Shown: one piece after another, positions 36,830-48,662 of the stretch
Layout of the letters: each line of letters begins with the position of its first letter
Numbering within the stretch: the first letter of the stretch is position 1
Assembly: GCA_004794655.1 (NCBI GenBank)
Contig: SMMW01000551.1
Coordinates: 372,001 to 436,000 of the forward strand
Direction of reading: 5' to 3'
DNA length: 64,000 nucleotides
Origin: Marisa cornuarietis
Lineage: Eukaryota; Mollusca; Gastropoda; Architaenioglossa; Ampullariidae
The notes under the pieces: generated by a model
Seen by the model: only the letters and a program-made list of their open reading frames with translations
What the model was told of the DNA's origin: nothing
Databases searched by the model: none
Made by a program: the position numbers and the translations under genes

Positions 36830-37375
36830 CTACATACAAGTGGACACTCTGGACAGGGGGCAAGCAGTATGATCATCTGCATTCATGTGTGTGTCCTATC
36901 CAGGAGTTGATTGTACATCTGGATTGCAGCCAGGATAAATCAATTCAAATGAGTGGTTCGAGCTCTAAAAACTCAAAACCTACCACTTGTGTCTATGCGT
37001 CTAATGTCAAATTCCTGTTGGAGTTGGTGCGAGTCGTCGGCTAAAATTGAAGTTTGTAGATCACAAGTTTGTCATACATCGTCTCTATGTCGTTCTATCC
37101 TTACAACTACCCCTCCTACTTTTTAATGTTTTGTGCAGTTTGTGGATGTTTTACCTTTCACCTTTTCCATCCCAGCAAGCCAGACCGAAAGTCATGGTGC
37201 TGTAAATAACAGGTGTAAAATATTTGCAGACGTTCTACGCGCACATTCAAACACTTCAGCTGTTTTGACACAGTACAGGTGACCATGTACTTTCTCAATG
37301 AAGTCATTGACATGAGCTATCCAAGTATAGCTGATCATCAATAATTTTGCCTAGCTGCTTCTGCTTTTTAATACA
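36830..37375 (-). pseudogene. Decayed LINE reverse-transcriptase C-terminal remnant
   Basis: Broken minus-strand frames give, in order, GKIIDDQLYLDSS, FGLACWDGKG, a K-L-H-K-x-x-K block, a D-x-S-H-x-L-x-x-E-F-D block, RRIDTSGRF and AAIQMYNQLL. This is the order and spacing of the region after the catalytic core in CR1/L2-like non-LTR elements (L-G-x-x-I-D, then x-x-C-W-x-G, then H-P-L-x-x-x-F, then R-x-R-T-x-R, then P-x-A-I-x-x-x-N). Many stops. It lies between the two receptor genes. Confidence 0.6.
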
Positions 37376-38431
37376 CAGACAGATGGGGTGTTACAAGGTG
37401 CAGGACGTCAAAAAACAAGAACGCAGTAAATCATGTCTAAGTGGCTATTGCTCCGTTAGAACGTTAACGGTTTTTGTTTGTTCTTAGTTCTCTCGAAAGT
37501 GAAGATAAACAAATGATTTATAAATAAGGAAACAGAGTAAAAGGAAACACTGGCTAAAAAAAAACCAGAGCCCTCAAGTACGACCCAACGTACCTTAACG
37601 AGCCGTTAACCAGCGATTCTAACAGGTTTCACGCTCAGCCGATAAATCGACAAATGATGGTCATTAACTTGGGGACCCTTTGAACATAAGATATGACATA
37701 AAACGTCACAGCAGTTGCTTTAAAAAGCGTTGCCAGGCACGGGACCACAAATATTGGTGAGCAAACATCTTTACTTGCTTCCCGACCAACTGCCACCCAG
37801 TTTTGCGCGTAGTAGCCTGTCCGTTATGCTGGTCTTGCGCATTTGAACATTCAGCACTTTCCCACTCGGTAGTCCATCACTCTTTCTCACAAACCTCAAC
37901 ATTACGAGGGTACAGCACACCGCTTTCCCACTAACCTCTACAGTGGAACACATCGCTTCCCTACTTTACCCTTAATCTTCACAGTTCATCACATAGATAC
38001 ATTTGCCTTTAATCTACGCTTTGTGTTCTGTGGCAGATCTGTTTCAACAGTTACTTTCACCCGTTCATGATATAAAACAGCACACCAGCAAACTATTTTG
38101 CGAAATGACATTTTTCTGGCCGTTAAATAGGGCTCAAAATCGTTGTTCCCATGGCCCTTTTGTTTAGTGTGCACAATTTCTCCACTACTACCCTCCGTAT
38201 CGTGAAGTAGGTCTGTATTATTTGTATATATTTCTTTTACACTGCATTGTTTTTTCACTTCGTTCACCTTCTTTCTCTAACTCTCAAAGGCTATCGTCGG
38301 TGTGTCTGTCTGTGGCGTATGAAGCAGAGGGACAAGTGGGGCAACCACTCCCTCAAAAAAGATACTGAGGGAACAAGAATGTGAACGTCCCTCACTGTCA
38401 GCATGGAATTTGACCCCACCCACCCCGCCCC

Positions 38432-38474
<43 letters not shown>
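38432..38474. repeat. Compound (GT)n(GA)n microsatellite
   Basis: GT run followed directly by a GA run. Confidence 0.95.
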
Positions 38475-39224
38475 AACTGTAGTTCGGGTACTGCTGGCAG
38501 TATTATGCTCTCTGTGTTACTGGAATCAGTAATGTCCCTATGTAACGAGCTCAACAGTGGCTTTAACTGTGCTCTCTTGGTAGCCAAGGTGACGCTGATT
38601 TCTTTGATCAAAACAAAATCATTAACGGTCGAGAATAATTATGTTCTCCGCCTGTCCGTCATACACACCCATGTTGAAGTGAGCGTACCACCAGCATATC
38701 AAATCCTTTCAGCATCTCCTAATCCCTGCACAAAACTATGGGAAACAGAAAGATTTCCAAGAATATAAGGCTTTTTAATCCTTAGATGTCGTTCAGGTGC
38801 CAGCAACAGAAGCGACATATTCGATTGTTGTGAGAAACACAAGACCCGGTTACCAGCCGCTAGGAAAGCCACCAGGAAAAGTCAAACTAATTAACAGTTA
38901 GCCACTCAGGTCGCTCTGGTCACTAACCCTGGTCTTCAAATTTCAGAAAGCGTCTAAGACGACGACTAAATGTCCGACTGATCCAAGGGCTATCACCCTG
39001 GGAGTTCGAAGTCTCTGAATCGATTCGTATTTCCAAACATAAATCGTCCTGCATCGCTGCCTCTCCAGCTTATTGTGTCCTCAGCAGTGCCCTCAGCTTG
39101 TTTTATTGGAAAGGCATGTAAGGTTTCCTGCAGTCTTGTGGTTTCTGAAAGCATTTAGCTAACTTTATCTTTTCTAAGCCTTTATTCATATCTATATATA
39201 AACGTCTGGGCTGGTCTGTTTATG

Positions 39225-39412
39225 ACACATCTATTTACCACAAATCTTTGTAGGGATGACAAATCAATATAGAGAGGATTTACGGCACATCTATATAGAG
39301 AAGAGTTACAAAACATCTATTTATTGAGAATTTTATGACACATCTAGGAAAATAGTATTTTATTACACATACAGGTAGGGAGGATTAACTACACATCCAC
39401 AACTAGATGGCA
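39225..39412. repeat. Degenerate repeat with GACACATCTATTTA
   Basis: Four to five diverged copies of ACACATCTATTTAGAGAGGA at about 45-bp intervals, in the intergenic region. Confidence 0.5.
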
Positions 39413-42400
39413 GGGGCTGTGAGCGAGCTCATTGACGCTAAGCATGGAATGGACTATTCTGGCTAAAATGTTTGTGACAGTATGTCTTACAGTAAGATAT
39501 TTAGTCACATATATTCTAGGTACAGAATGTGCCTCGGAAATTACCGTGTTCAAAATCTAGATCAACCCTAAGTCAAGTACTTCAGTAGTCTGTCAGAAAA
39601 AACATATATTTCTTGGTTCATTTTCTGGTCTGAAGCACAGCACAGATAATACAGTATTTTACTTTTGTCAAAAACCTCTACAGGTCGAGTTGAGAAACAA
39701 GGAATCTTTCAGGGTATTTTTTGGTTACTTTCTCACTGCTATCCTTTGTCTCAACACGTTATTAAAGAAAGGAAATGATCACACATAACACATAGTCGCT
39801 TTATTTTTCTTATATATATATATACCTTAGCCTTCATCAGATAAGAACATTTACACAGCCTAGAAGAGGCTGGAGTCAACCCATCCTTCCAAGATTCATC
39901 GAAAGAGTGAGACAAACATTGTGGTTGTTGTACATGACTCTAGAATATTCTGAGCACCGGTAGACAACAGTTATCAGGGAAGACTACTGTACCCTCCGAG
40001 CCCCTGTGCAGACGATGGAAACTAGAAGCCTGTGACTTTCAATTGCTTGTTTCACCTTTTGGTCGCTTAGCAACTTACATTACTCTTGCCCTTTCAGAAA
40101 TGTTTGTTCTTGTCGTTATGGAAATTCTTTATCAATTAATTGTTAAAAATGTGAATATTTAATTCCGATATTCACGAAATCTATAATTTAAGATAAAGTT
40201 TATATTTTGGAATCACTTGTTTTTGTAACAACATTTATTTCGCTGTATGTTTGCGGATCAGTTATAAATAAACTGCCATCGTCGTGCTTCGTTAGACAGT
40301 ATTACGACTAAGATTATTCTTCCTGTACAAACAAAATTCAGGGAGTTGCTTTGATTCTCCAAAATATCAGCTTATAGAAATCTTTGACATCTCTAATATA
40401 AACGAACAAGGACCTTCTTCAGACTAGAGCGTTCTAACTACACATTGAAATAAAACAATATTAATGTGATTGGTTTTTTAACATCACAACACATTACTAC
40501 AATGTAGCATATTGATATTGGTAAGAAATAGCCCAGGCTGTGCTGGCAAGACAGTAATTTAGATTGCTGATAGAACCACTCTTCGGTGAATGGTCAGAAG
40601 TCATTTCAGAGGAAGAAATTAAGGGTGGTCAATCGGTTCTACTCGATCAATAACACTAAAAATCATGGATAACTCAAGGAAAACTAGTGTCAGTTCATAT
40701 GGTGGCTTGCAGGATTTGACACTATTCCCGGGATAAATAAAATCGTTCTTAATAAGCAAGTTGATGTGTACACGGTGCACTACCAGGTCAACCCTTTTAC
40801 ACTGCAGCTCTTAACCGGGTTTTCGTTTCTAGTAGGTTGAAGACATCTATCTGTCTATCCACATCGCCAGCAATTCCATTCCGCGACTATACATTTCTTT
40901 ACTGCAGAACTTTAATATGTATTATACATACACACATCCACAAATTCTTTGAACCATTTCGAAATGCTTGATTACTTGCCCCTACTGAAAAGCAACCTAT
41001 AAATGTTGATTACAGGATAACATTGCCAAATATTATAAATAAATATAATTTTGAGCGGTTATCTAATATTTCAATTTGTTTTCATATTTTAAGTTTTGAT
41101 ATTATTTCAAAATATTTTAACAATAGAATTTTACTATTTAATTTTGAATATTTCCAAACGTGTTTATTAAAAAACGGTAGTATGCTGCTCATAAACTTCA
41201 TTTTAAGTGTAGGAAAGTTCCATACAGGGCCATCCGGTCACAGAGCAAACAGACTATATACAGAAGAGCAACACAAAGCTCTTCTTACAGAAAAACGTTC
41301 GCAGTTTGTTGAAAACTGTGTCATGTCATTATGCACATAAAAATGTGAAAATCCCTTTCAAGGTATTATGGAGTCGCCGTAGATGAAAACATAGCAAGCA
41401 GCTAAATGATAGGAAGTGATATAGCATGCAACACCATGCACTCAAGTGAAGAGCATAGTGATGAAGAAGACAGCGTGCAACATCATGTCCTGCTGAAGTG
41501 CAGCATGTAGGGATAAAGTGATGAAAGCATGTAGAGTCATGCCGAGAAGTTAAGACAGTCTCCAGCATCAAGCCACGAGATGAAGATGCCGATGGCGCTC
41601 CAGGACAAGCGCAGTGCCTGACGACAAGAAGGCGATAATGATCGCTAGTCCCCCAAGGCCCAGCACTATTGACAGATTAATATTTGATGAGAGTGTTCTA
41701 TATCAGCGTCCAACCATTTACAACTTTCACCCGCTCTCCAACCCGCTGTCGCTTTGGGGAATTGCAAGTGATGATTCGGGGTCGAAAAGACGTGGGAGTG
41801 AGACTTACTTTGTGTTTCCATCAGTACTATTTCTTGAAGGTCCTCATCAGGACCCCTTCATAAAAGTCCTTCTTTGGCAAGCTGGCTGATTACTGACTGA
41901 ATAATGACATGGCTAGTAACTTGACGAAGTTGATACCATTGTTCCTAAAGTATATGACTGCAAGATATACAAATGAAACCAAGAGGTAGTAATTATTTAT
42001 ATTTTGTTAAACTAGTTTGTTAAGCATGGCATTTTGTATGAGGAACAAAAGTGTAAGAAAACGCGGAAATAACAGCAAATCTTAAGGTTTTTTTGAAATA
42101 ATAATTGTTTGTAAAATTACTGTGCCCCGGAAACAGTGTTTCCGAGCGATGTTGCCATTTGTATAGGAACAACACAAATAACAACAAATCCCTGCTGCTC
42201 TTCCTCAATCCTGTCTTCAATCCTGCATCTAATCCTATAGTATATAGTGAATTGTGTTTAGTGTATAGTTTTCAGTTTATAATTGATAGTTCATAGTGTA
42301 TAGCCTATAGTCTACGAGTTTATAGTTTACGAATTTATAGTTCCCTTCCACATGCCCACGATTATAGTTTATGAGTTTATAGATTCTTTTTACACATGTA

Positions 42401-42932
42401 CGCACATACGCACACTGTATCGATTACGATGCCAGAATTCCCATCATATGTATCAAATATATACACAGCCTTGTCCGTGAAAAACTCACCAGTTGAAATA
42501 AAGGGAACAAGCATTAGGAGGGGAGACATGTAGCTAACTACCACACCGGCTAAGATCTATACTTCACTCTATTTTCCTTTGACCTATTGCTAACCACCCA
42601 CTGGTTAGTTCCATCAGCTTCATCCTCAAGTAGAAAGGAGGTTCTGATGTGGCACACTTCTTACAAACCGTCATAACCGGGAAAGTGTCAAAGCTTTAAA
42701 TCTCCAAAAGTGCTTTAAAGCCCCATTATATTGACAAATATATCGGTGCTGTATTAGCAAACAAGTTTAAATTTAGCTTTAGCATGTTCACCAAAGTTTC
42801 AATGTGTTGATGATTTCCTGCAACTTGGTCAAGCGTTCAGCGACACTTGGTCAGTTAAAGAAGTCTTTAGCTTTGTGTTCATATCTTTGGTGTAAAGACA
42901 CCAATTTTAACTAGCAAAAATAGTTTTAGTTA

Positions 42933-42936
<4 letters not shown>

Positions 42937-43008
<72 letters not shown>
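42937..43008. repeat. (GT)n microsatellite
   Basis: About 36 units, intergenic. Confidence 0.97.
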
Positions 43009-43009
<1 letters not shown>

Positions 43010-43540
43010 ATTTTATTCATTTCTACCTTGCTTGGTGTCTCACCTCCCCCTTAACCCAATCTTTCTCTGCAATGCTCAAAATGAGATCGTAGTGACCGAT
43101 TAGCTACAGCAAACACAGCTATGGCACTAGGCTTGACCGTGGTCGTGCCAGTTATCTGGTGCAAGCATTACTCAGTTTGAAGGTATTTGTTCCCAGTAGA
43201 AAATCCATCTCCACCCACATTATACAGCACCTCATTAAGAAAGCAAGACACAGAAATAAAATTCTTCCCTTGCTTATTGATTATATTTCACCTGGCATCT
43301 TAAATGAGACTGAGTAGAAGAGCTAAAACAGTTACATGCTTGTTTAATGGCAGCTACCTAATCTGCTTTATAAGGCTAAGCAAGCCTGCTTTATAAGCAC
43401 GTTAAAATCAACAATTACTTTGACTTTTAAAATTCGCTACTTATTTAACTGGCTACTCTAGCACTTTCGAGGTATATACATTAGAGTAAAACTTTCCGCT
43501 ATGAAATATAATCCACATGCATTATAAGCATACACACATA

Positions 43541-43612
43541 TGTGTCAGGTGGTAACAGCAAATATGTATCAGGTGGTTAGAGCCAATATGTGGCAGGTGG
43601 TAAGAGCAAATG
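43541..43612. repeat. About 25-bp repeat, three copies
   Basis: AATATGTGTCAGGTGGTAAG then AGCA, three times with point changes, in the intergenic region. Confidence 0.75.
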
Positions 43613-43999
43613 AATGCTTAGTGTGTTAGGAACATTGCTCACAGTACAAAACTACAAATATAGAGAACTAACCCTTTAAGCCGGTAAGGCAAGTTTTAGA
43701 ATTTTAGGAAAATAAACACGAATGTGTATACAACGATTCTGTATCTAAATGTTTCATATAAGGTATTAAATTGTTAATAAATGTTATATTATGAAATATG
43801 ATGTTTGTTTACTTTGTCTTATCTTGAAGTCCTTCTTTGCTCATGGGCCAATCAAGTGCGTTTAAGAAAAAGTAAGCATTCTATCAATGCCATGTTGTCT
43901 TTCTTAACTTATTTTAGCGTTCTTCTTCAACTGCGAAATTTTCTTCAATTTTTTTATTTTAATTAAAATAAGGAGTAGTTGACGACGACCACAACAACA

Positions 44000-45060
44000 G
44001 AAGAAGAAGAAGAAGACCCGTAAGAATGAGACTAGACGTTGACCTTTCATTCTCACAGTCGCCAAGCGTCATCTACTGGTTGGAAGCGGAGAAAGAAAAC
44101 CCACAAGGCATCTTGTGTGTTTCGGTAGATATTTCAAGTGCACTCTCGTCCTCTCCAGCGCCCACAGGCGGACTGGGCTTTTCAGCATTTGCAGCGAGTA
44201 GGTCCTGCGCCCTCCGCTCCCCCTCCTCCTCACCAAGCAGCCCCCCTCCCTCCTCACCTTCCGACACTGGCGCTGGCGTCTGCACTGAGGGATAGCGAGC
44301 AAGCAGATCAACGAAAAACGCAGTCTGCATGTGAACAGTCGGATTCACTCACTGGTTCTGATGCGGGCCTTTCGCAAAACGTGTTCCTGGATCGCTGGCG
44401 TTCAGTCACCCTGCATCGAGCTTTGTGCCTTGTGTTCAGGACTTGTTGGTCCCTTCATCCAGCCGAGCTGTGCAACAAGCCACGGACACCGAAGCTGTGC
44501 GATTTGGTGAGCCGGCGTTTGGGTTGGCACCCACAAGACTGGTGTAGGGCGAGTGGCTTGTCATACACACGGCGCTATCCTTTGATGTATCGCTTCGTGT
44601 CATGGCGCTAAACGCACAAAGCTTCTGTTCACTGCGCGAGGTGGACTTTCGATTTCTAACTGCAGCCAAGGGTGGTGCCTGCTGCTGCATTTCGCTCAAC
44701 GGGCAGGGATTCTTCAACGAACCCATAACCAGTGTTTGGTGAAGGCAGCCAACCGCTGCGGGAAGATTCAATAGAAATCCAGAGACCTTAAAAGCCAGAC
44801 CCCAGCGAGAGAGAGAGAGACGCACGGAAGGTATGCAAATTAAGCGAGCATGGCGGTCGTGCGGTCCTGCGTGTCTGCTCACGTCGCTTTTCTTGGGAGT
44901 CGGTAGATTGTCTGTTTGTGCTGCGGCATCCTGCAGCGTGATGATGGAGCAGGAAGACAGGCGAGTGCAATCAGGGATGGGCCGTGTAACAGCATGTATC
45001 GCCAGCCAGTCAAGATGCACCGACAGTGCTTTCAACTGTAACTAATGACGTAGGACACGT
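44000..45060. promoter_or_regulatory. GC-richer block upstream of gene B
   Basis: About 1 kb of GC-richer DNA ending 0.7 kb before gene B exon 1. It contains a TTAAAAG box at about 44787, an AG-repeat, and a perfect POU octamer ATGCAAAT at 44833-44840. Frames of up to about 200 codons are open on both strands but none resembles a known protein. Candidate promoter or 5' UTR; function inferred from position only. Confidence 0.35.
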
Positions 45061-45767
45061 GTCTTTCCTGGAGTAAACATTATGATCAGAAAACGACCAG
45101 AAAAGAGGAGACACTGACGCCTTACGGTTTTCGTTACGTCAACAGTTTTACACTTATTACATGTTTTAGGCTAGGAACGGTAGTATAGTACTGACAGTTA
45201 TATTTTAGAATAGATGAAGGTAAATGCTTTATGTGTAAAAAAAAGTCTACCCGAGTCAATCAGCTAAAAGTACTTTAATCATCTGGCTTTTAGAATGTGG
45301 AGCTAAGCCAGCAAAAACGTGTAGCAGTTAGGTGAAGTATATATTATAACTTAATCTTGCACAAGCAGAACATAAGGTCAAGCAAAGATTAAGTCGGTCT
45401 GATGGAAAATGTACAGTAACAGTGAATATCATGGATTCTAACAACGAACTTACTTGGTGTGGACTGTAGAGTACTGCAAGTATGTCCCTTTCATATCAGG
45501 CATAACACACAGAGGGCTGACAGCTTTGTTGTCAGTACACCAGCAGCAGGAGCAGCTATTCTCTCTAGCATTTCTACGATCACAAAACACTGCAGACGTT
45601 TGTTGACCAACAAGGACATGATGTTCGACAGCCACCTCACATCGTCCTCATCGGTCACTACTCACTGACTACAGGGGGGCAACTGGACAGCGTGCGACAT
45701 GCCGGCCTCATTGTATGGCCGAACTGTGGCCAGTAAGGCAATGCTTCTACCAGGGAGACCTAAAGTC

Positions 45768-45846
45768 ATGGTTAGGGTCATTGTCTTCCTGGTCGTCGCT
45801 GGAGGAGTGTGTGGTCTTCGATATCCCAATCGTTCTGTTCCTGTAG
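45768..45846 (+). CDS. Gene B exon 1: start codon and signal peptide
   Basis: The ATG at 45768 gives MVRVIVFLVVAGGVCG, a compact signal peptide, then LRYPNRSVPVG and donor gtgagt. In-frame ATGs at 45699 and 45741 would add 23 or 9 polar residues ahead of the hydrophobic core. I prefer 45768 for the better signal peptide, and because C77 numbering then matches gene A. A possible acceptor (CTGACTACAG at 45665-45674) suggests a non-coding upstream exon. Confidence 0.75.
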
Positions 45847-46855
45847 GTGAGTATGGACTGTCGATGTTGTTGCCAGAATGCCATCTAAAAATTTGTAGTT
45901 ATTAATCTAAGAAAATGTGTTTTTAATACACACGAGTGTCTCTGTACATACACGTGTATGTTTGTAGTTATAAATATGAGTGAGTGTGTTTTTACCTGTA
46001 CACGTGTTTGTTCATGTAGTGCGTTGTGAGAAAGCAAACATTGTTAACATAGACACCGAGCAATAATAGAAACGAGCAAAGAAAAGTTTTTTTGTATTTA
46101 ACTTCATGAAAGTAAAAAATGAGTATAAATTATTGAAATATCTGGTATTAAAAGATGTTGATAAATATGATGGTAGTTTTAGCAATGCAACAAGTACACT
46201 TGATTCAGACACTGTGTTAACAACATAAACCGCTACTTCAAGATTTCCGTAAGGTCACATATCTTTACGCAGGTATTTAAAGTTCAAGATTAAAGAAATT
46301 CTGTTTCCATAATGAAGTGACCTTATCTAACGTCTAGTAGAAGCTTCGTTTTATTTCTCTTATTGCAAGATTGTGTAAAATGTGAGATTGCGTAGATACT
46401 AGTCTGCAAAAATGCTACAAAAGTATTTTGTTTACTGTTATAGTTACTATGGCAATATTAACGCTTTACATTTTTTTATTAACATAAATTAGGCTGGTGC
46501 TTATTAAACTAACAATCAGCATAGTGGTTTATAACACATTACCTGCCACATTTTGTCACGAGCATTTTGACATTTCAAACTGTTATATATTTTTTTAAAA
46601 ATTTGCTTCATAAACTTGCTGCACTCTTTTCTTTCTTCTGCAAAAATATTATATTTTGTCCAACTTAGCGGCACCTAATGTACCGGTGCTTCAGATCCGT
46701 ATTGTCTCCCCCACTCATCCTCATCTCCATCTGAAGCGACCCAAGATCTCGTCAGTGGGCGAAGAAATGTGCTGTAACAGTGTGTTATTCTTACTCTTGG
46801 TAGAAGTAACAATAATTATAGTAGTAGTGGTGTGTGCATAGATAGGTGTGTGTGT

Positions 46856-46899
<44 letters not shown>

Positions 46900-48620
46900 C
46901 AATTTGTGTGAATACAAAAATAAACTTTTGTCGTCTTTGTACCGCTTCCAAAATTTGCGTCTGTCTTTCGAAGAGGCTAGCACGGTTTTGTATTTTAAGA
47001 ACTTGAAAAGCTGCAATGTATCTTTGCTCGTAACGGGAGACTTGTTGGGGTGAGCACAATGCAGGCGATCAATAGCGGTATATTCACAAAGTCTAAGCCC
47101 CGGCGGCGAAATCGAGGGGAGGGGGCAGTATTTTAGTTTCGCTTTAATGGGCACTCGCACCAGTCAAGGAGGACACGGCGGTCACCTGCTGTCTAAGCAA
47201 ATTCGTGCAATTTCAACGTCTTGAGAACAAAATGTGACAAGAGTTCACCTATTCAATGGGGAAAAAAGCTTCATATGGAGATGTAGTCAGGCGCATCTCT
47301 TTCTGGTGGAAAGAATGCTAGTAATCATCGTAACCTCAGGGTCACAGTCTGCTATCTAGCGACTGCAGCAATGATTATGATGATCATCTCGTCCAAACTG
47401 TAGTGTATTACTTCTAGTGTGCTACCAGCCTGCAATGCCTGCCTCTCAATAAGCGGGGGGCTAGGCTGGTCATATTGCAGACTGAACTGTGTGTATATAT
47501 ATATATATTCTGTTGATAATACAGTTGTGGACGTGTAATGCATCAGCTCATTCTATCAGCTGCCCCCGGTCTTGTGGCGTTGCCGTACAGTTATACAAGG
47601 AGCGAATGTGCATTAACAAAATGCTTGGCGTTTCTTCCATCTTCAGTCCGTGTCTGACCCTTGGCTGCCATGTTCTTCTTCCTATTGTTCTGTTGTTCTC
47701 ATTGCTGTTCTCGTTTTAATCTTTGTTCTTACTCGTTTTTTTTTCTCAACCCCACATTTTTCTCATTTTTTCACATTGTTCGTTTTGTGTCTAAAGGTTT
47801 GGCGAAAGGTCAGGTAGTCATATCTTCAGACCACTGAATGCAAAAGTTTGATGAGCTTCAGGCTCATGGAATTTTATAGACACTGTTCGTTGACAGAAAT
47901 AAGCAAAATGCTGATGGGTTCACTCGCTTACAAGCTACAGCAGTGTCCCTCTACTGGGTGCTCCCTTTGACCTGTGCAATTTTTAATGCCCCCCCCCAAC
48001 ACCACTTTAATACATGCTGAGGGTTGTCATAAAAAAATTAAAATGTGTCTGTTGTCAGAGTCTCACAAATAAATATCGTTAAGTAAAAAATTATAATGAC
48101 TAAGCGTATCAAAGTATACATTTGAAGAACTGCACTCGACATAGCAGCACGATCTAGGAGCAACGTGTGCAGTTCACCTCAACCTCCTGTCACCTCAATC
48201 TTCCAGCAAGCAACAGGTTTGTTTGTCGGTCCGCTTCTTCCTCTCTCTATCTCTCCCTGTGCCTCGTTTCTCTGCCTCTCTCTCTCCATCCCTGTATGTC
48301 TGTCTCTTTGTCCGTCTGCCTGTCTTTGTATGCCTGACTCTCTTTCTTTCTTTGTCTGTCTGTTTCTGTACATATCACACTGACAGATAACGACGATTAC
48401 ATCTACACAGCATTTCACCAAATGACAAATACCACAACAGTACACCGAAAGACCTAGACACGCAATTCGCGCAAGTGTACAACTAAAGTTTTCTATCTTC
48501 ATCCATTCGGTTTGCTGATATTTGCCGTGGTGTCATCCGTTTGCTGAGGCTTCTACTTGTTTGTTTACAGTCTTTCGTCTACAGCGCATTAATCTCGACA
48601 CCCCTCGGCTGTAAAAATTA

Positions 48621-48662
<42 letters not shown>

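Larger units (their letters stand above)
33885..45767. other. Shared 5' intergenic region between genes A and B
   Basis: About 11.9 kb with no convincing coding exon. It holds the two GC-richer blocks, a decayed minus-strand LINE (36830-37375), GT-rich DNA at 35400-35470, a GT/GA microsatellite (38432-38474), a long GT array (42937-43008) and small tandem repeats at 39225-39410 and 43541-43612. The rest is AT-rich unique-looking sequence. Being bounded by two divergent start codons, it should contain both promoters. Confidence 0.6.

Noticed and set aside
44138..44611. 157-codon open frame on the plus strand in the same block
   Set aside because: Proline/serine-rich from GC-rich low-complexity DNA, with no splice context or homology that I recognise.
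44436..45035. 199-codon open frame on the minus strand in the GC-richer block upstream of gene B
   Set aside because: No recognisable domain, overlapping open frames on both strands, and composition explained by low stop-codon density in GC-rich DNA.
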